A DNA stretch of 64,000 bases from positions 6,415,001-6,479,000 of the forward strand of contig NZ_CP118615.1 in assembly GCF_028993575.1 (NCBI RefSeq). Reading direction: 5' to 3'. The DNA is from Micromonospora cathayae (GTDB lineage: Bacteria > Actinomycetota > Actinomycetes > Mycobacteriales > Micromonosporaceae). The notes below the pieces were generated by a model, which saw only the letters and a list, made by a program, of their open reading frames with translations, made no database searches and had not been told where the DNA came from. Both the position numbers and the translations under genes were made by a program. The stretch's first letter is position 1. Every line of letters begins with the position of its first letter. Positions 6,699-17,889 of the stretch are shown here, piece after piece.

Positions 6699-9383
6699 TC
6701 ACCGCGTCGGGGCGCATTTCGCGTCCTCCTGCCAGGTGTCGGCCACCCCGCAGTGGAACACCTCCGCCGGCGGGACGGACACGTCGGGCAGCCGCTCCAC
6801 CCGCATCAACGCCAGCCGCTTGCGCTCCGGCACCCCGGTCGTCACGTCCACCCGGATCAGACCGGAGATGCCCTGGTAGCCCTCCCCGTCGATCTGGCGC
6901 AGCACCTCGGCGTGCACCCCGACCGGGTTGATCCGCGCCGGGTCCCAGCGGGGCTCGGCGTCGGCGTGGTGCAGTCGGGTGGCCAGGCTTTCCACCGCGC
7001 GGACCATCATCATCGCGGCGTCGTAGGCGAGGCTGACCCGTTCGCCGGCCGGCTCGCCGCCGTCCGTCGTGCAACGCGGGCGTTCCAGCAGGTCGTCGCT
7101 GGAGATCCAGCGCAGGAAGGTGGCCCGGGCGTCGTCCCGGCCGCTCGCCGCGGCGGCCCGCAGCCGCGCGCAGGTCGCCAGGGACGCCTTCGACACGTAC
7201 GTCACGGGAATGTTGCCCGGCGCGTCCCGGCGCAGCCGGGGGTTCGCCATGTACCGGTTGACCGAGTCGTTGCCGACCAGGTTGCGGGGCGGGTTGTTCG
7301 GGCAGTCCCGGTTCAGGGCCCGGAGGAACTCCGGGAACTCCGACCAGCGGCCGGCGAAGACCAGCATGCCGGCGTAGCCGCACTCCGTACCCATCGCGGT
7401 GCCGGTGGTCCACTTAGCCGGGGTACGCAGCCGGTCGCCGAAGCTCTTCTCCAGGCCCCGCACCAGGGTGCTCACGTAGACGTCCTCGTCCAGCGAGCTG
7501 CCCTCCCCCGTCGTGTAGTACACGTGGACGTCGGTGAGCCGGCGGTACCGCGCGTACTCCTCGAACAGTCGCACCTGCTCGGTGTTCGGCGCGGACACCT
7601 GGATGTAGAGGCGCGACCGGCTGCCGATGCCGTCCCCGGACAGGGTCGGCGCGATCACCGGCAGGCCGACCCGGTTGAGTTCGCCGATCGCCTCGGCGGT
7701 GTTGGTGCGGCTGTCCACCAGACCGACCACGCCGAGCACCGTCCGGTCGTCGTGGGCCAGCTCGGCCAGCATCCGTACGGCCAGGTCGGCGTGGGCCATC
7801 TGCGCACCGCCGTTGGCGACGACCACCCGCAGCAGGGGCGCGCCGTCCACCCCGGCCGTCGCCTGGAGGAGCGCGTACTGGGCGGTCGCCATCCCCTCCA
7901 GTTCCTCCCGTTCGGAGACGTACGACTCCTCGTCGAAACCGGTCCGGTTGCCGGTGAGGGCACCCAGGTACACCAGGGTGAGGAAGGGGCGGCGACGGTC
8001 GCTGTCGGCCCAGGCTTCCTCGGCACGCCGGTTCTGCTCGAAGATCCGCCGCTGGACGGCCCGCAGCCGGTCCTGCCCCCGGTCGGCGTTGAACACCTGC
8101 CGCCCGCTGTCGCTGTACCCGATGCACTCGTCGCCGACCAGACGCACCGACACCCCGCCTGCGGGCGCGGGCAGGCAGCCCGGCCCCCACCGGCCGGTCA
8201 CCCAGAAGCCCGCCCCGACCAGCAGCAGCAGGCACAGCGCGGCGGGCAGGAACCGGCGGGCCCACCAGGGCGGGGCCGGGGCGGCGAAGCCACCCGGCGC
8301 ATCCCGCAGCTGGTACTCGCCGGCCTCCGCGCCCACCTGGACGGGGAGCAGCCAGGCCGCAGGTCGGCGCATCCGCCGGGCCTCCGGCACCGTCCCGGCC
8401 CACTCCTCGTACGCCTCCTCGGCCCCGGTGAGCGGGTAGGTGGTGTCCGTACCCGGTGGCGGTTGCGTGCCGGTGGCGACCACCAGCAGCGGGTCGTTGC
8501 GGCCGGTCTCGTTGCGGACGTCGTTGAGCAGCCGGACCAGGGTGTGCGTGGGGGTGCCGGCGTCGGCGTGTTCCAGCAGCAGCACCGGCGAGGCGGTCCG
8601 CCGCCAGTCGGACGGCCGCCAGGGTCGCCGCCGGTACGCCCGGCGCAGGTCCTCGAGGAAGGCGTGCAGGAGCAGCTTGTCGACCTGGTCGGGCTGCTCG
8701 CTGTCGCGCCAGCCGGCGTTGAGCCGCTCGGCGAACCCGAGGAAGGTGACCGACTGCCGGGGGGCGAGGTACTGCTGCCGCATGAACCACGAATAGGGTC
8801 GGCCCAGCACCGGTAGCAGGCCGGAGACCGCCACCCGGAACACCACGTTCGGTACCGCGAACCGGACCAGCCAGAACACCGCCTGCGAGACGAGGGTGGT
8901 GGCGTCCCCGCCGGCAGCCACGGGCTCACCGGTGGCGCCCGTGCCGCGCCGTTCCCGGAGCCGCTGGACCAGGCCGGCGCGGCTGTCGCCGGCGTCCACG
9001 CCGAAACTCAGGCTCTGGTGCGTCAGCCAGTCGGCGAGCAGGTAGTGCCGGAACCGGAACCGGGCCGCCCCGAACGCCTCGACGGCGAGCTGCCGGTGCA
9101 GTTCCCGCAGCACCGCCGGGAAGTCGGTACCGTCCGGCAGACTCCGGGCTTCGATGACGGCGTACGGCACCCGGCGCTGCCGGTCCTGGCCGAGGAACCG
9201 CCGCAGCAGGGCCAGCAGGCCGTCGCCCTCCGGGCCGGCCACCAGCCAGAACACCGGCAGTCGCCGATCGGTGCGCCGGGGGCGGCGCAGCAGCCGGGCC
9301 ACCAGTCTGAGGAACTCCACTCCCCCGTCGGGGAGCCGGACCCGGCCCGCGGGTGTCTGCTCCCGGGTCGCCGCCTTCCGCAC
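6699..9383 (-). CDS. NTPase-like / transmembrane / type 1 periplasmic-binding-domain fusion, 894 aa
   Basis: I prefer GTG 9383, with GGAGG six bases upstream, over GTG 9425. The N-terminal 370 residues are cytoplasmic-like: a P-loop-like GPEGDGLL (50-57) lacking the usual GK[ST], a hydrophobic patch (166-196) and a Walker-B-like VLLLEHAD (267-274) followed by LLVVATG, suggesting a degenerate AAA/STAND-type fold. One clear membrane helix lies at about 377-397. The remaining 500 residues resemble type 1 periplasmic-binding/receptor ligand-binding domains (VLGVVGLVDSRTNTAEAIGE, then LPVIAPTLSGDG), as in branched-chain amino-acid receptors. The layout implies ligand sensing outside and a signalling part inside. 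No permease is adjacent, so it is unlikely to be an importer component. Confidence 0.75.
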   Translation of the reverse strand: MRKAATREQTPAGRVRLPDGGVEFLRLVARLLRRPRRTDRRLPVFWLVAGPEGDGLLALLRRFLGQDRQRRVPYAVIEARSLPDGTDFPAVLRELHRQLAVEAFGAARFRFRHYLLADWLTHQSLSFGVDAGDSRAGLVQRLRERRGTGATGEPVAAGGDATTLVSQAVFWLVRFAVPNVVFRVAVSGLLPVLGRPYSWFMRQQYLAPRQSVTFLGFAERLNAGWRDSEQPDQVDKLLLHAFLEDLRRAYRRRPWRPSDWRRTASPVLLLEHADAGTPTHTLVRLLNDVRNETGRNDPLLVVATGTQPPPGTDTTYPLTGAEEAYEEWAGTVPEARRMRRPAAWLLPVQVGAEAGEYQLRDAPGGFAAPAPPWWARRFLPAALCLLLLVGAGFWVTGRWGPGCLPAPAGGVSVRLVGDECIGYSDSGRQVFNADRGQDRLRAVQRRIFEQNRRAEEAWADSDRRRPFLTLVYLGALTGNRTGFDEESYVSEREELEGMATAQYALLQATAGVDGAPLLRVVVANGGAQMAHADLAVRMLAELAHDDRTVLGVVGLVDSRTNTAEAIGELNRVGLPVIAPTLSGDGIGSRSRLYIQVSAPNTEQVRLFEEYARYRRLTDVHVYYTTGEGSSLDEDVYVSTLVRGLEKSFGDRLRTPAKWTTGTAMGTECGYAGMLVFAGRWSEFPEFLRALNRDCPNNPPRNLVGNDSVNRYMANPRLRRDAPGNIPVTYVSKASLATCARLRAAAASGRDDARATFLRWISSDDLLERPRCTTDGGEPAGERVSLAYDAAMMMVRAVESLATRLHHADAEPRWDPARINPVGVHAEVLRQIDGEGYQGISGLIRVDVTTGVPERKRLALMRVERLPDVSVPPAEVFHCGVADTWQEDAKCAPTR

Positions 9384-9454
9384 GGGGCACCTCCAGCCGT
9401 CGCCACTGTGACCGGTCGCGCACACAGTGTCGTCTGCCGGAGCAACCCCGGCTG

Positions 9455-9484
9455 CCCCACCCCGCCCCGGAGGGCGGGGTGGGG
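9455..9484 (-). terminator. Terminator of gltBD
   Basis: CCCCACCCCGCCC (9455-9467) pairs perfectly with GGGCGGGGTGGGG (9472-9484) around a CGGA tetraloop, a 13-bp stem starting six bases after the gltD stop. No U tract follows. Confidence 0.75.
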
Positions 9485-9490
9485 CCGGGG

Positions 9491-10966
9491 TCAGCGGGCG
9501 GCGAGCGGGCGGGTGGCGGGGGTGACCGGGGTGGGCAGCGGGGTCACCCCGCCCAGGTACGCGTGGATCGCGGCAGCGGCGGCCCGGCCCTCGGCGATCG
9601 CCCAGACGATCAGGGACGCGCCCCGGTGCATGTCACCGGCGACGAAGACCCCGTCGGCGTCGGTCTGCCAGTCGGGGCGGGCGTCCACCGCGCCCCGACC
9701 GTTGCGGGTCACCCCGAACTGGTCGAGCAGCGGCTGCACCTCGGTGCCCTCGAAGCCGATCGCCAGCAGCACCAGGTCCGCCGGGAGTTCCCGCTCGGAG
9801 CCGGGCAGCGGGGTGACGATCCGCCGGCCGTCGCGCTTCTCCACGGTCACCTCGGCGATCCGGACGCCCTTGACCTGCCCGGTGCCGTCGTCGACGAACT
9901 CCTGCACGGCGACCGCGAAGACCCGCTCGCCGCCCTCCTCGTGCGCCGGGTAGTTGCGCAGCAGCCACGGCCAGGTCGGCCACGGGTCACGGGCGGCGTC
10001 CCGGCTGTGCGGCGGCTCCGGGTACAGGTCGAGCTGGTGGATGCCGGCCGCGCCCTGCCGGTGGGCCACGCCGAGGCAGTCCGCGGCGGTGTCCCCACCA
10101 CCGATGATCACGACGTGCCTGCCGGCCGCGTCGACCGGGGCCGCCTCGGCCAGCCCGGCGACCACCCGGTTCGCCGCCACCAGGTGCTCCATCGCCTGGT
10201 GCACGCCGCGCAGGCCGCGCCCCGGGGTATCCGGGGTGTCCCGGCCGGCGAGCGCGCCGCAGGCCAGCAGCACCGCGTCGTACTCGGACCGGAGCTGCTC
10301 GGCGGTGACGTCCACCCCGACGTTCACGCCGGTACGGAACACCACCCCCTCGGCGGTCAGCTGGGCCAGCCGCCGGTCGATGTGCTCCTTCTCCAGCTTG
10401 AAGTCGGGGATGCCGTACCGGAGCAGGCCGCCGATGCGGTCGTCCCGCTCGTACACGGTGACCGCGTGCCCGGCGCGGGCCAGTTGCTGCGCGGCGGCCA
10501 GGCCGGCCGGGCCGGAACCGACCACCGCGACCCGCCGCCCGGTCGGCGCGGGCAGTGCCGCCGGGGTGACCAGGCCCCGGTCGAAGGCGGCGTTGGCGAT
10601 CTCCACCTCGACCTGCTTGATGGTCACCGGGTCGTCGGCGATGCCGAGCACGCAGGCCGCCTCGCAGGGGGCCGGGCAGAGCCGCCCGGTGAACTCGGGG
10701 AAGTTGTTGGTGGCGTGCAGCGACGCCACCGCCGCCGGCCACTCCCCGGTCCGGACCAGGTCGTTCCAGTCCGGGATGCGGTTGCCCAGCGGACAGCCGT
10801 CGTGGCAGAACGGGATGCCGCAGTCCATGCACCGGGTGGCCTGCTCACGGACCAGGCCCTCCTCGGCCGGCGGGTACACCTCCCGCCAGTCGCTGATCCG
10901 CACCGGCACCGGACGGCGGTCGGGCATCCGCCTCGGGTAGCGCAGGAAACCGTTCGGGTCAGGCAC
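9491..10966 (-). CDS. gltD: Glutamate synthase (NADPH) small subunit
   Basis: 491 aa. It delivers electrons from NADPH through FAD and Fe-S clusters to GltB. The N-terminus has the cysteine-rich Fe-S region ([16 protein letters not shown], then [13 protein letters not shown]). An FAD Rossmann motif [20 protein letters not shown] follows, then [10 protein letters not shown] and a second nucleotide-binding motif [16 protein letters not shown] terminal [21 protein letters not shown] segment binds the flavin. GTG 10966 overlaps the end of gltB by eight bases, so the two are coupled. The length is normal for the family. Confidence 0.97.
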   Translation of the reverse strand: MPDPNGFLRYPRRMPDRRPVPVRISDWREVYPPAEEGLVREQATRCMDCGIPFCHDGCPLGNRIPDWNDLVRTGEWPAAVASLHATNNFPEFTGRLCPAPCEAACVLGIADDPVTIKQVEVEIANAAFDRGLVTPAALPAPTGRRVAVVGSGPAGLAAAQQLARAGHAVTVYERDDRIGGLLRYGIPDFKLEKEHIDRRLAQLTAEGVVFRTGVNVGVDVTAEQLRSEYDAVLLACGALAGRDTPDTPGRGLRGVHQAMEHLVAANRVVAGLAEAAPVDAAGRHVVIIGGGDTAADCLGVAHRQGAAGIHQLDLYPEPPHSRDAARDPWPTWPWLLRNYPAHEEGGERVFAVAVQEFVDDGTGQVKGVRIAEVTVEKRDGRRIVTPLPGSERELPADLVLLAIGFEGTEVQPLLDQFGVTRNGRGAVDARPDWQTDADGVFVAGDMHRGASLIVWAIAEGRAAAAAIHAYLGGVTPLPTPVTPATRPLAAR

Positions 10967-13900
10967 GAGCCACCTCCTGGGCCGCCGCCGTCCGGCTCGC
11001 CGACACCGCCGGCGCGGACAGCGCGGTCATCACCGCATCGTCGACGTCGCGGCCGGCGGCTTCGGCGGCCCGCATGATGTCCAGCACCCGCCGGTAGTCC
11101 CGGGGGACCACCGCGGTGAACTCCGCCACCGCCTCCGGCCACCGCTTGAGCAGGTCCTCGGCGACCGTCGAGCCGGTCTCGGCGACGTGCCGGCGGAGCA
11201 GGTCGTGCAGCAGCTCGCGCTCCTCCTCGCGCAGCGGGGCGAGGTCCACCAGCTCGGTGTTGACCCGGCGCCGGTCGAGCTGGTGCACGAAGGCGGTACC
11301 GCCGGACATGCCGGCGGCGAAGTTGCGTCCGGTCCGGCCCAGCACGACCACCGTGCCGCCGGTCATGTACTCGCAGCCGTGGTCGCCGACGCCCTCGACG
11401 ACCGCGGTCGCGCCGGAGTTGCGGACCGCGAACCGCTCCCCCACCCGGCCGCGCAGGAACACCTCACCGCCGGTGGCCCCGTACAGGATGGTGTTTCCGG
11501 CGATGATCTGGTCCTCGGCGCGCTCGCCGGGCCGGGCGTCGGCGGCGACGAACGGGGCGGCGGCGTCCGGGGCGACGACGATCCGCCCACCGGAGAGCCC
11601 CTTGGCCACGTAGTCGTTGGCGTCGCCGTGCAGCCGCAGGGTGACCCCGGACGGCAGGAACGCGCCGAACGACTGGCCGGCGGTGCCGCGCAGCACGAAC
11701 TCGACGGTGTCGTCGGGCAGGCCCCGACCGCCGTGCCGACGGGTCACCTCGCCGCCGAGCATCGCGCCGACGCTGCGGTGCTCGTTGCGCACCGCCACCT
11801 CCACCCGGACCGGGGTGCCGTCGCGCAGCGCCGGCTGGGCGAGCCGGATCAGCTCGTTGTCCAGGGCGTGTTCGAGGCCGTGGTCCTGGGCGCGGACGCC
11901 GCGCCGGACCGCGTCCGCCGGCAGCTCCGGCAGGTGCAGCACCCGGCCCAGGTCGAGCCCGTGGGCCTTCCAGTGCGTGACGGCCGGGGTGACGTCGAGC
12001 AGTTCCACCTGCCCGATCGCCTCCTCGATGCTGCGCAGGCCCAGTTCGGCCAGGTAGCCGCGGACCTCCTCGGCGAGGAACAGGAAGAAGTTCTCCACGA
12101 ACTCGGGTCGGCCGGTGAACCGTTCGCGCAGCACCGGGTTCTGGGTGGCGATGCCGACCGGACAGGTGTCCAGGTGGCAGACCCGCATCATCACGCAGCC
12201 CTCGACGATCAGCGGGGCGGTGGCGAAGCCGAACTCCTCCGCGCCGAGCAGCGCCGCGACCAGCACGTCCCGGCCGGTCTTGAGCTGCCCGTCGACCTGC
12301 ACGGTGACCCGGTCGCGGAGCTTGTTGATCAGCAGGGTCTGCTGCGCCTCGGCCAGGCCCAGCTCCCAGGGGGTGCCGGCGTGCTTGAGCGAGTTGAGCG
12401 GGGACGCGCCGGTGCCGCCGTCGTGGCCGGAGATCAGGATGACGTCGGCCTTGAGCTTGGCGACGCCGGCCGCGACGGTGCCCACGCCGACCTCGCTGAC
12501 CAGCTTGACGTGTACCCGGGCGGCCGGGTTGACGCACTTCAGGTCGTGGACGAGCTGGGCGAGGTCCTCGATGGAGTAGATGTCGTGGTGCGGCGGCGGG
12601 GAGATCAGGCCGACGCCGGGGGTGGCGTGCCGGGTCCGGGCGATCCACGGCCAGACCTTGTTGCCGGGGAGCTGACCGCCCTCGCCGGGCTTCGCGCCCT
12701 GGGCCATCTTGATCTGGAGGTCGTCGGCGTTGACCAGGTACTCGCTGGTCACGCCGAACCGGCCGCTGGCGATCTGCTTGACGGCGGAGCGGCGGACCGG
12801 GTCGTAGAGGCGTTCCGGGTCCTCGCCGCCCTCGCCGGTGTTGGACTTGCCGCCGAGGCGGTTCATCGCCACCGCGAGGGTCTCGTGCGCCTCGGCGGAG
12901 ATCGAGCCGTACGACATGGCGCCGGTGGCGAACCGCTTGACGATCTCGCTGGCCGGTTCGACCTCGTCGATCGGCACCGGGGGCCGGACGCCGGTGCGCA
13001 GGGTGAACAGGCCGCGCAGTGAGCCGGCCCGGGCGGCCAGCTCGTCGACCTTGGCGGTGTACTCGCGGAACACGTCGTACTGCCGGCTGCGGGTGGCGTG
13101 CTGGAGCAGGAAGACCGTCTCCGGGTTGAACAGGTGCAGCTCGCCCTCGCGCCGCCACTGGTACTCGCCGCCCACCTCCAGCCGGGCCGAGGCCGGGGTG
13201 CCCGGCGTGGGCCAGGCCAGCGCGTGCCGGGCGGCGATCTCGGTGTGGACGCCGTCCAGGTCGACCCCGCCGATGGTGCTCGGGGTGCCCCGGAAGTACC
13301 GCTCGACCAGGCGGGAGTCCAGGCCGACGGCCTCGAACACCTGCGCCCCGCAGTACGACGAGACGGTGGAGATGCCCATCTTCGACATGATCTTCAGGAC
13401 GCCCTTGCCGAGCGCCTTGACGTAGTTGCGGACCGCCTTGGCCGGCTCGACGCCGGGCAGCGCCCCCGTGTTGATCATGTCTTCGACGGACTCGAAGGCC
13501 AGGTACGGGTTGACCGCCGCCGCGCCGTACCCGATCAGCACCGCCGCGTGGTGCACCTCCCGGCAGTCACCGGACTCCACCACCAGCGCGACCTGGGTAC
13601 GGGTCTGCTCGCGGACGAGGTGCTGGTGCACGGCGGCGGTGAGCAGCAGCGACGGGATCGGGGCCAGGTCGGCGTTGGAGTCCCGGTCGGAGAGCACCAG
13701 GATCCGGACGCCGTCCTCGATCGCCTCGGAGACGTGCCGGCAGATCTCGGTCAGCCGGGCCTTGATGCCGGCCCCGCCGTCGCGGATCTTGTAGAGGCCG
13801 GAGACCCGGACCGCCTTGAAGCCGGGCAGGTCGCCGTCCTCGTCCACGGAGAGCAGCTTGGCCAGCTCGTCGTTGTCGATCACCGGGTACGGCAGCACGA

Positions 13901-15653
13901 TCTGCCGGCAGCTCGCCGGCCCCGGGTCGAGCAGGTTGCCCTCCGGGCCGATGGTCATCTGGAGGCTGGTGACCAGTTCCTCCCGGATGGCGTCCAGCGG
14001 CGGGTTGGTGACCTGGGCGAAAAGCTGGTGGAAGTAGTCGTAGAGCAGCCGCGGCCGGGTGGACAGCGGGGAGATCGGGGTGTCCGTGCCCATCGAGCCG
14101 AGCGGCTCCGCGCCGGTCCGCGCCATCGGCGCGAGCAGGATCTTCAGCTCCTCCTCGGTGTAGCCGAAGGTCTGCTGCCGGCGACGCACCGAGTCGTGGG
14201 TGTAGACGATGTGCTCGCGGGCCGGCAGGTCGGCCAGGTCGATCAGCCCGGCGTGCAGCCAGTCGCCGTACGGGTTCTCCGCGGCCAGCTCGGCCTTGAT
14301 CTCGTCGTCGTGCACGATCCGGCCGGCGACCGTGTCGACCAGGAACATCCTGCCCGGCTGGAGCCGCCCCTTGGCGACCACCCGGGCCGGGTCCAGGTCG
14401 AGTACGCCCGCCTCGCTGCCCAGCACCACCAGCCCGTCGGCGGTCCGCCACCAGCGTCCCGGACGCAGGCCGTTGCGGTCCAGCACCGCGCCGACGACCG
14501 ACCCGTCGGTGAAGGCGACCGAGGCCGGGCCGTCCCAGGGCTCCATCAGGCTGGCGTGGAACCGGTAGAAGGCCCGCTTGTCGGCGGCCATGTCCGGGTC
14601 GTTCTCCCACGCCTCGGGGATCATCATCAGCACCGCGTGCGGCAGGCTCCGCCCGGCCAGGTGCAGCAGCTCCAGCACCTCGTCGAAGTTCGCCGAGTCG
14701 GAGGCGGCCGGGGTGCAGACCGGGAACAACCGGCGAATGTTGCCGGGCAGGTTCGGGGTGCGCAGGAGGGCCTCGCGGGCCTGCATCCAGTTCCGGTTGC
14801 CGCGGATCGTGTTGATCTCGCCGTTGTGCGCGATCAGCCGGTACGGGTGGGCCAGCGGCCAGGACGGGAAGGTGTTCGTGGAGAACCGGGAGTGCACCAG
14901 GGCGATGGCGCTGGTGACCCGCTCGTCCCGCAGGTCCGGGTAGTAGGCCGGAAGCTGGTCGGGGGTGAGCATGCCCTTGTAGACCATGGTGCGCCCGGAC
15001 AGCGACGGGAAGTACGCCGGCACGCCCCGCTCGGCGGTCTCCCGCTCGGTCTGCTTACGGACGCAGAACACCACCCGGTCCAGGTCGAGCCCGCTCAGCG
15101 GGGAGCCGGCCGGGCCGTCCGGCGAGTCGGTGAGCCGGTGCGCGGCGAGGAAGATCTGCCGGACCCGGGGCATCGCCGCCAGGGCGGTCTCGCCCAGGTC
15201 GGCCGAGTCGACCGGCACGTCCCGCCAGCCGAGCACGTCGGCCCCCTCGACCAGGGCGTACTTCTCCAGCACCTGGCGGGCGCGGGCCTCACCGGCGTCG
15301 TCGTCGGGAAGGAAGACCAGGCCGGTGGCGTACTGGCCGGCGGGCGGGAGCGGGAAGTCGACCACGGCCCGGAAGAACGCGTCCGGGACCTGGATCATGA
15401 TGCCGGCGCCGTCGCCGGTGTTCGGTTCCGCGCCCCGGGCGCCCCGGTGGTCGAGCCGGCAGAGCGCGCCGAGACCGTTGGCGACGACCTGGTGGGAGCG
15501 CCGGCCGTGCAGATCCGCCACGAAGGCCACGCCGCAGGCGTCGTGCTCCTGCGCCGGGTCGTACAGCCCCTCGGCGGGGGCACCCGGACCGGTGTGCGGG
15601 CGCGCGCCGGCGGGCGGGGCGGTCTGCGGGTGGGGAGGGTACGGAAAGGCCAC
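10959..15653 (-). CDS. gltB: Glutamate synthase (NADPH) large subunit
   Basis: 1564 aa. It makes two glutamates from glutamine and 2-oxoglutarate. The N-terminal class II amidotransferase domain has its nucleophile at Cys40 (DACGVAF), implying a 39-residue propeptide removed on maturation. The central and FMN domains follow ([25 protein letters not shown]), then the 3Fe-4S cysteines in [15 protein letters not shown] and a C-terminal beta-helix domain rich in Gly ([16 protein letters not shown]). It starts at GTG 15653 with AGGAGG four bases upstream. It is the first gene of the gltBD operon, divergent from the GNAT gene. Confidence 0.98.
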   Translation of the reverse strand: MAFPYPPHPQTAPPAGARPHTGPGAPAEGLYDPAQEHDACGVAFVADLHGRRSHQVVANGLGALCRLDHRGARGAEPNTGDGAGIMIQVPDAFFRAVVDFPLPPAGQYATGLVFLPDDDAGEARARQVLEKYALVEGADVLGWRDVPVDSADLGETALAAMPRVRQIFLAAHRLTDSPDGPAGSPLSGLDLDRVVFCVRKQTERETAERGVPAYFPSLSGRTMVYKGMLTPDQLPAYYPDLRDERVTSAIALVHSRFSTNTFPSWPLAHPYRLIAHNGEINTIRGNRNWMQAREALLRTPNLPGNIRRLFPVCTPAASDSANFDEVLELLHLAGRSLPHAVLMMIPEAWENDPDMAADKRAFYRFHASLMEPWDGPASVAFTDGSVVGAVLDRNGLRPGRWWRTADGLVVLGSEAGVLDLDPARVVAKGRLQPGRMFLVDTVAGRIVHDDEIKAELAAENPYGDWLHAGLIDLADLPAREHIVYTHDSVRRRQQTFGYTEEELKILLAPMARTGAEPLGSMGTDTPISPLSTRPRLLYDYFHQLFAQVTNPPLDAIREELVTSLQMTIGPEGNLLDPGPASCRQIVLPYPVIDNDELAKLLSVDEDGDLPGFKAVRVSGLYKIRDGGAGIKARLTEICRHVSEAIEDGVRILVLSDRDSNADLAPIPSLLLTAAVHQHLVREQTRTQVALVVESGDCREVHHAAVLIGYGAAAVNPYLAFESVEDMINTGALPGVEPAKAVRNYVKALGKGVLKIMSKMGISTVSSYCGAQVFEAVGLDSRLVERYFRGTPSTIGGVDLDGVHTEIAARHALAWPTPGTPASARLEVGGEYQWRREGELHLFNPETVFLLQHATRSRQYDVFREYTAKVDELAARAGSLRGLFTLRTGVRPPVPIDEVEPASEIVKRFATGAMSYGSISAEAHETLAVAMNRLGGKSNTGEGGEDPERLYDPVRRSAVKQIASGRFGVTSEYLVNADDLQIKMAQGAKPGEGGQLPGNKVWPWIARTRHATPGVGLISPPPHHDIYSIEDLAQLVHDLKCVNPAARVHVKLVSEVGVGTVAAGVAKLKADVILISGHDGGTGASPLNSLKHAGTPWELGLAEAQQTLLINKLRDRVTVQVDGQLKTGRDVLVAALLGAEEFGFATAPLIVEGCVMMRVCHLDTCPVGIATQNPVLRERFTGRPEFVENFFLFLAEEVRGYLAELGLRSIEEAIGQVELLDVTPAVTHWKAHGLDLGRVLHLPELPADAVRRGVRAQDHGLEHALDNELIRLAQPALRDGTPVRVEVAVRNEHRSVGAMLGGEVTRRHGGRGLPDDTVEFVLRGTAGQSFGAFLPSGVTLRLHGDANDYVAKGLSGGRIVVAPDAAAPFVAADARPGERAEDQIIAGNTILYGATGGEVFLRGRVGERFAVRNSGATAVVEGVGDHGCEYMTGGTVVVLGRTGRNFAAGMSGGTAFVHQLDRRRVNTELVDLAPLREEERELLHDLLRRHVAETGSTVAEDLLKRWPEAVAEFTAVVPRDYRRVLDIMRAAEAAGRDVDDAVMTALSAPAVSASRTAAAQEVARA

Positions 15654-15798
15654 CGGGCCTCCTGTCGTCGCTCAGGCGTGAACACGGTGGGGACGACGTC
15701 GGCCCTCGAGGGTCTATTGAGTCTACGTTAGGTCGCGACACGCAAGGCCAGGAAGGATTGATCACACTTCCAACATCTGAGACGTGTAGTCTCGCGCG

Positions 15799-16644
15799 GT
15801 GGATCACGTACCCGCTGAGACGTTCGACCGGTTGGAACGCTTCTACGACGCGGTACCCCGGGACGGGGCCCACCCGGAGACCATCGGCGCACTGGTGCTC
15901 TTTGTCCGGGATGGTGCCGGATGGCCGTTCTATGCGCGCCCCCGGCTCGACTCCGACCGGACGCCGTCCCTCGCCGACATCAACGACGTCCGGGCCCGGC
16001 AACGCGAACTGGGCCTGCCCGAGGCGTTCGAGTGGGTGCACGAGAACAGCCCCGACCTGCTGGCCGTGGCCCGCTCGGCCGGGCTGAGCGTGCTGGAGGC
16101 CCCGCTACTGGTGCTGGACCCGGCGGCCCTGCCGGACCCGGCCGGCCTCACCGACGTGCCGGTGCGGCTGCTGGACCCGGCCGAGCCGGACTTCGCCGCG
16201 CAGGTGGCGGTACGGCGGGCCGTGGCGGCGGTCGGGTTCGGCGCGGCCGGCACCGCCCCCGGCGACGCCGGCCCGGCCGAGCGGGACGCCGCCATCAGTG
16301 AGCTGGATCTCGCCGCCGTGGAGGAGGAGGGCTCCCGGATCGCGGACGGCCGGCGGCTCTCCGCCATCGCCGCCACCCCCACCGACGGCGCCCTGGCCAG
16401 CGGCATGGCCATGCGGGTCGACGACGTCGCCGAGATCGCCGGGGTGGCGACCCTGCCGGTGGCCCGCCGCCGGGGGCTCGGCGCGGCGGTCACCGCCACC
16501 CTCGCCCGCGCCCTGCTGGACGCCGGCACCGACCTGGTCTTCCTCTCCGCCGGCAGCGAGGACATCGCCCGGGTCTACGTGCGGGTCGGCTTCCGCCGGA
16601 TCGGCACCGCCTGCATCGCCGAACCCGCCGCCCTGCTCCCCTGA
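15799..16644 (+). CDS. GNAT-family N-acetyltransferase, 281 aa
   Basis: The C-terminal part has the acetyl-CoA binding motif A (VATLPVARRRGLGAAVTATL, about 216-235) and the motif B region (LVFLSAGSEDIARVYVRVGF, about 246-265). The N-terminal 150 residues resemble the first half of two-lobed GNAT proteins and may be a degenerate acetyltransferase lobe. The substrate is unknown. It starts at GTG 15799 with a weak RBS and shares the divergent intergenic region with gltB. Confidence 0.8.
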   Translation: MDHVPAETFDRLERFYDAVPRDGAHPETIGALVLFVRDGAGWPFYARPRLDSDRTPSLADINDVRARQRELGLPEAFEWVHENSPDLLAVARSAGLSVLEAPLLVLDPAALPDPAGLTDVPVRLLDPAEPDFAAQVAVRRAVAAVGFGAAGTAPGDAGPAERDAAISELDLAAVEEEGSRIADGRRLSAIAATPTDGALASGMAMRVDDVAEIAGVATLPVARRRGLGAAVTATLARALLDAGTDLVFLSAGSEDIARVYVRVGFRRIGTACIAEPAALLP

Positions 16645-16646
16645 CC

Positions 16647-16668
16647 GCCGACCGGCGGGCCGGTCGGC
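16647..16668. terminator. Bidirectional hairpin between convergent genes
   Basis: GCCGACCGGC (16647-16656) and GCCGGTCGGC (16659-16668) form a near-perfect inverted repeat just after the GNAT stop and before the convergent monooxygenase stop. The innermost pairs must open to make a loop. Confidence 0.55.
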
Positions 16669-16681
16669 CGGGACTGGACGA

Positions 16682-17884
16682 TCAGCTCGACGAGGACGGG
16701 GGCCGCCACTGGGCGGCCGTCGAGGCGGCGTGCCCGAGCAGCCGGGTGGTGATCGGGCCGAGCGCCGCGTCCCGGGCCCGCAGCGCCAGCCGGCCCCGGG
16801 TCTGCAGCACCGCCGACATCCGCCGGGTCTGCCGGACCACGCTGGCCGCCCTCGGACGACGCGTCCGGTCGTAGCCGGCGACGGCGTCCGGCAGCCGGGT
16901 CTCCCGCAGCAGGGACGCCAGGGTCGCCGCGTCCTCGAACGCCAGGCAGGTGCCCTGCCCCAGGTGCGGGGGCATCGCGTGCGCGGCGTCGCCGAGCAGC
17001 ACCACCCCACCCGGGCCGGACCGGAAGGCGTACTGGCGGGGCAGCGGGCGCAGCTCCCGGACCTCCTGCTGGACCAGGTCGGCGGGCTCGGTGGCGGCCA
17101 GCAACTCGCCGACCGGGGCCGGCCAGCCGGCGAACCAACGGCGCAGCAGGGCGAGCTGGGTCTCCGGTGGCTCCGGCCGGGACGCGCCCGCCGCGGTCGC
17201 CATCCAGTAGATGCCGCCCCGGCTGGTCCCCCCGGCGGAGCCGCGCTCACCCAGCGACGCCGACACGAACCGGTAGCCGGCCCCCAGGGTCTCCCCGCCG
17301 ACCGGCCGGTCGGCGGGCAGCCGGGGTGCGCGGTACCAGGGGATCACCGCCCGCCAGGTGGCGCTGCCGGAGGCCACCACCCCGGCCTCGGGGGCGAGCC
17401 GCCGACGGATCTCGCTGTCCACCCCGTCCGCCGCGACCACCAGGTCCGCCTCGTAGTGCCGGTGGCCGTCCCCGACCGACGGACGATCGTCGCCACCGGC
17501 CCGCACCGTCCGTACCGTCACCCCGGTACGCAGGTCGACCCGGTCACCGAGGCCGGCGACCAGGGCGTCGTGCAGGTCCTCGCGGTGCACCACGACCGGC
17601 ATCCGCTCGGGTGGCGTGGGACGCGGCTGCACCAGCCAGTGCCCGTCCGGGCGACGGATGCCACCGTCGGGCAGCGGGGTGGCGATCGCCTCCAGCCCGG
17701 CCCCGAGCCCCAACGCGCGCAGCGCCCGGACCCCGTTGGGCCACAGCACCACGGCGGTCGGCTCGGGGCGGACCCGGTCGGCACGTTCGAGGAGGGTGAC
17801 CTGCCAGCCGGAACGGGCCAGCGCGCCGGCGGCCGCCAGGCCGCCGACCCCGGCCCCCACCACCACGGCGGTACGCACGGCCAT
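16682..17884 (-). CDS. FAD-dependent monooxygenase (aromatic hydroxylase family), 400 aa
   Basis: The N-terminal dinucleotide-binding motif VVVGAGVGGLAAAGALARSG (residues 7-26) is followed by an acidic residue after the second strand (LLERAD). The central DG motif region (LVVAADGVDSEIRRRL) contacts FAD and NADPH, and VLLGDAAHAMPPHLGQGTC is the GD motif that closes on the FAD ribityl chain. These define the p-hydroxybenzoate-hydroxylase-like class A flavoprotein monooxygenases. The substrate is unknown. It is the last gene after lgt, five bases away, so it probably shares the trpCBA-lgt transcript. Confidence 0.88.
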   Translation of the reverse strand: MAVRTAVVVGAGVGGLAAAGALARSGWQVTLLERADRVRPEPTAVVLWPNGVRALRALGLGAGLEAIATPLPDGGIRRPDGHWLVQPRPTPPERMPVVVHREDLHDALVAGLGDRVDLRTGVTVRTVRAGGDDRPSVGDGHRHYEADLVVAADGVDSEIRRRLAPEAGVVASGSATWRAVIPWYRAPRLPADRPVGGETLGAGYRFVSASLGERGSAGGTSRGGIYWMATAAGASRPEPPETQLALLRRWFAGWPAPVGELLAATEPADLVQQEVRELRPLPRQYAFRSGPGGVVLLGDAAHAMPPHLGQGTCLAFEDAATLASLLRETRLPDAVAGYDRTRRPRAASVVRQTRRMSAVLQTRGRLALRARDAALGPITTRLLGHAASTAAQWRPPSSSS

Positions 17885-17889
17885 GACCG

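Noticed and set aside
13098..15731. Plus-strand 877-codon open frame
   Set aside because: Antisense shadow of gltB; high-GC DNA leaves such frames open by chance.
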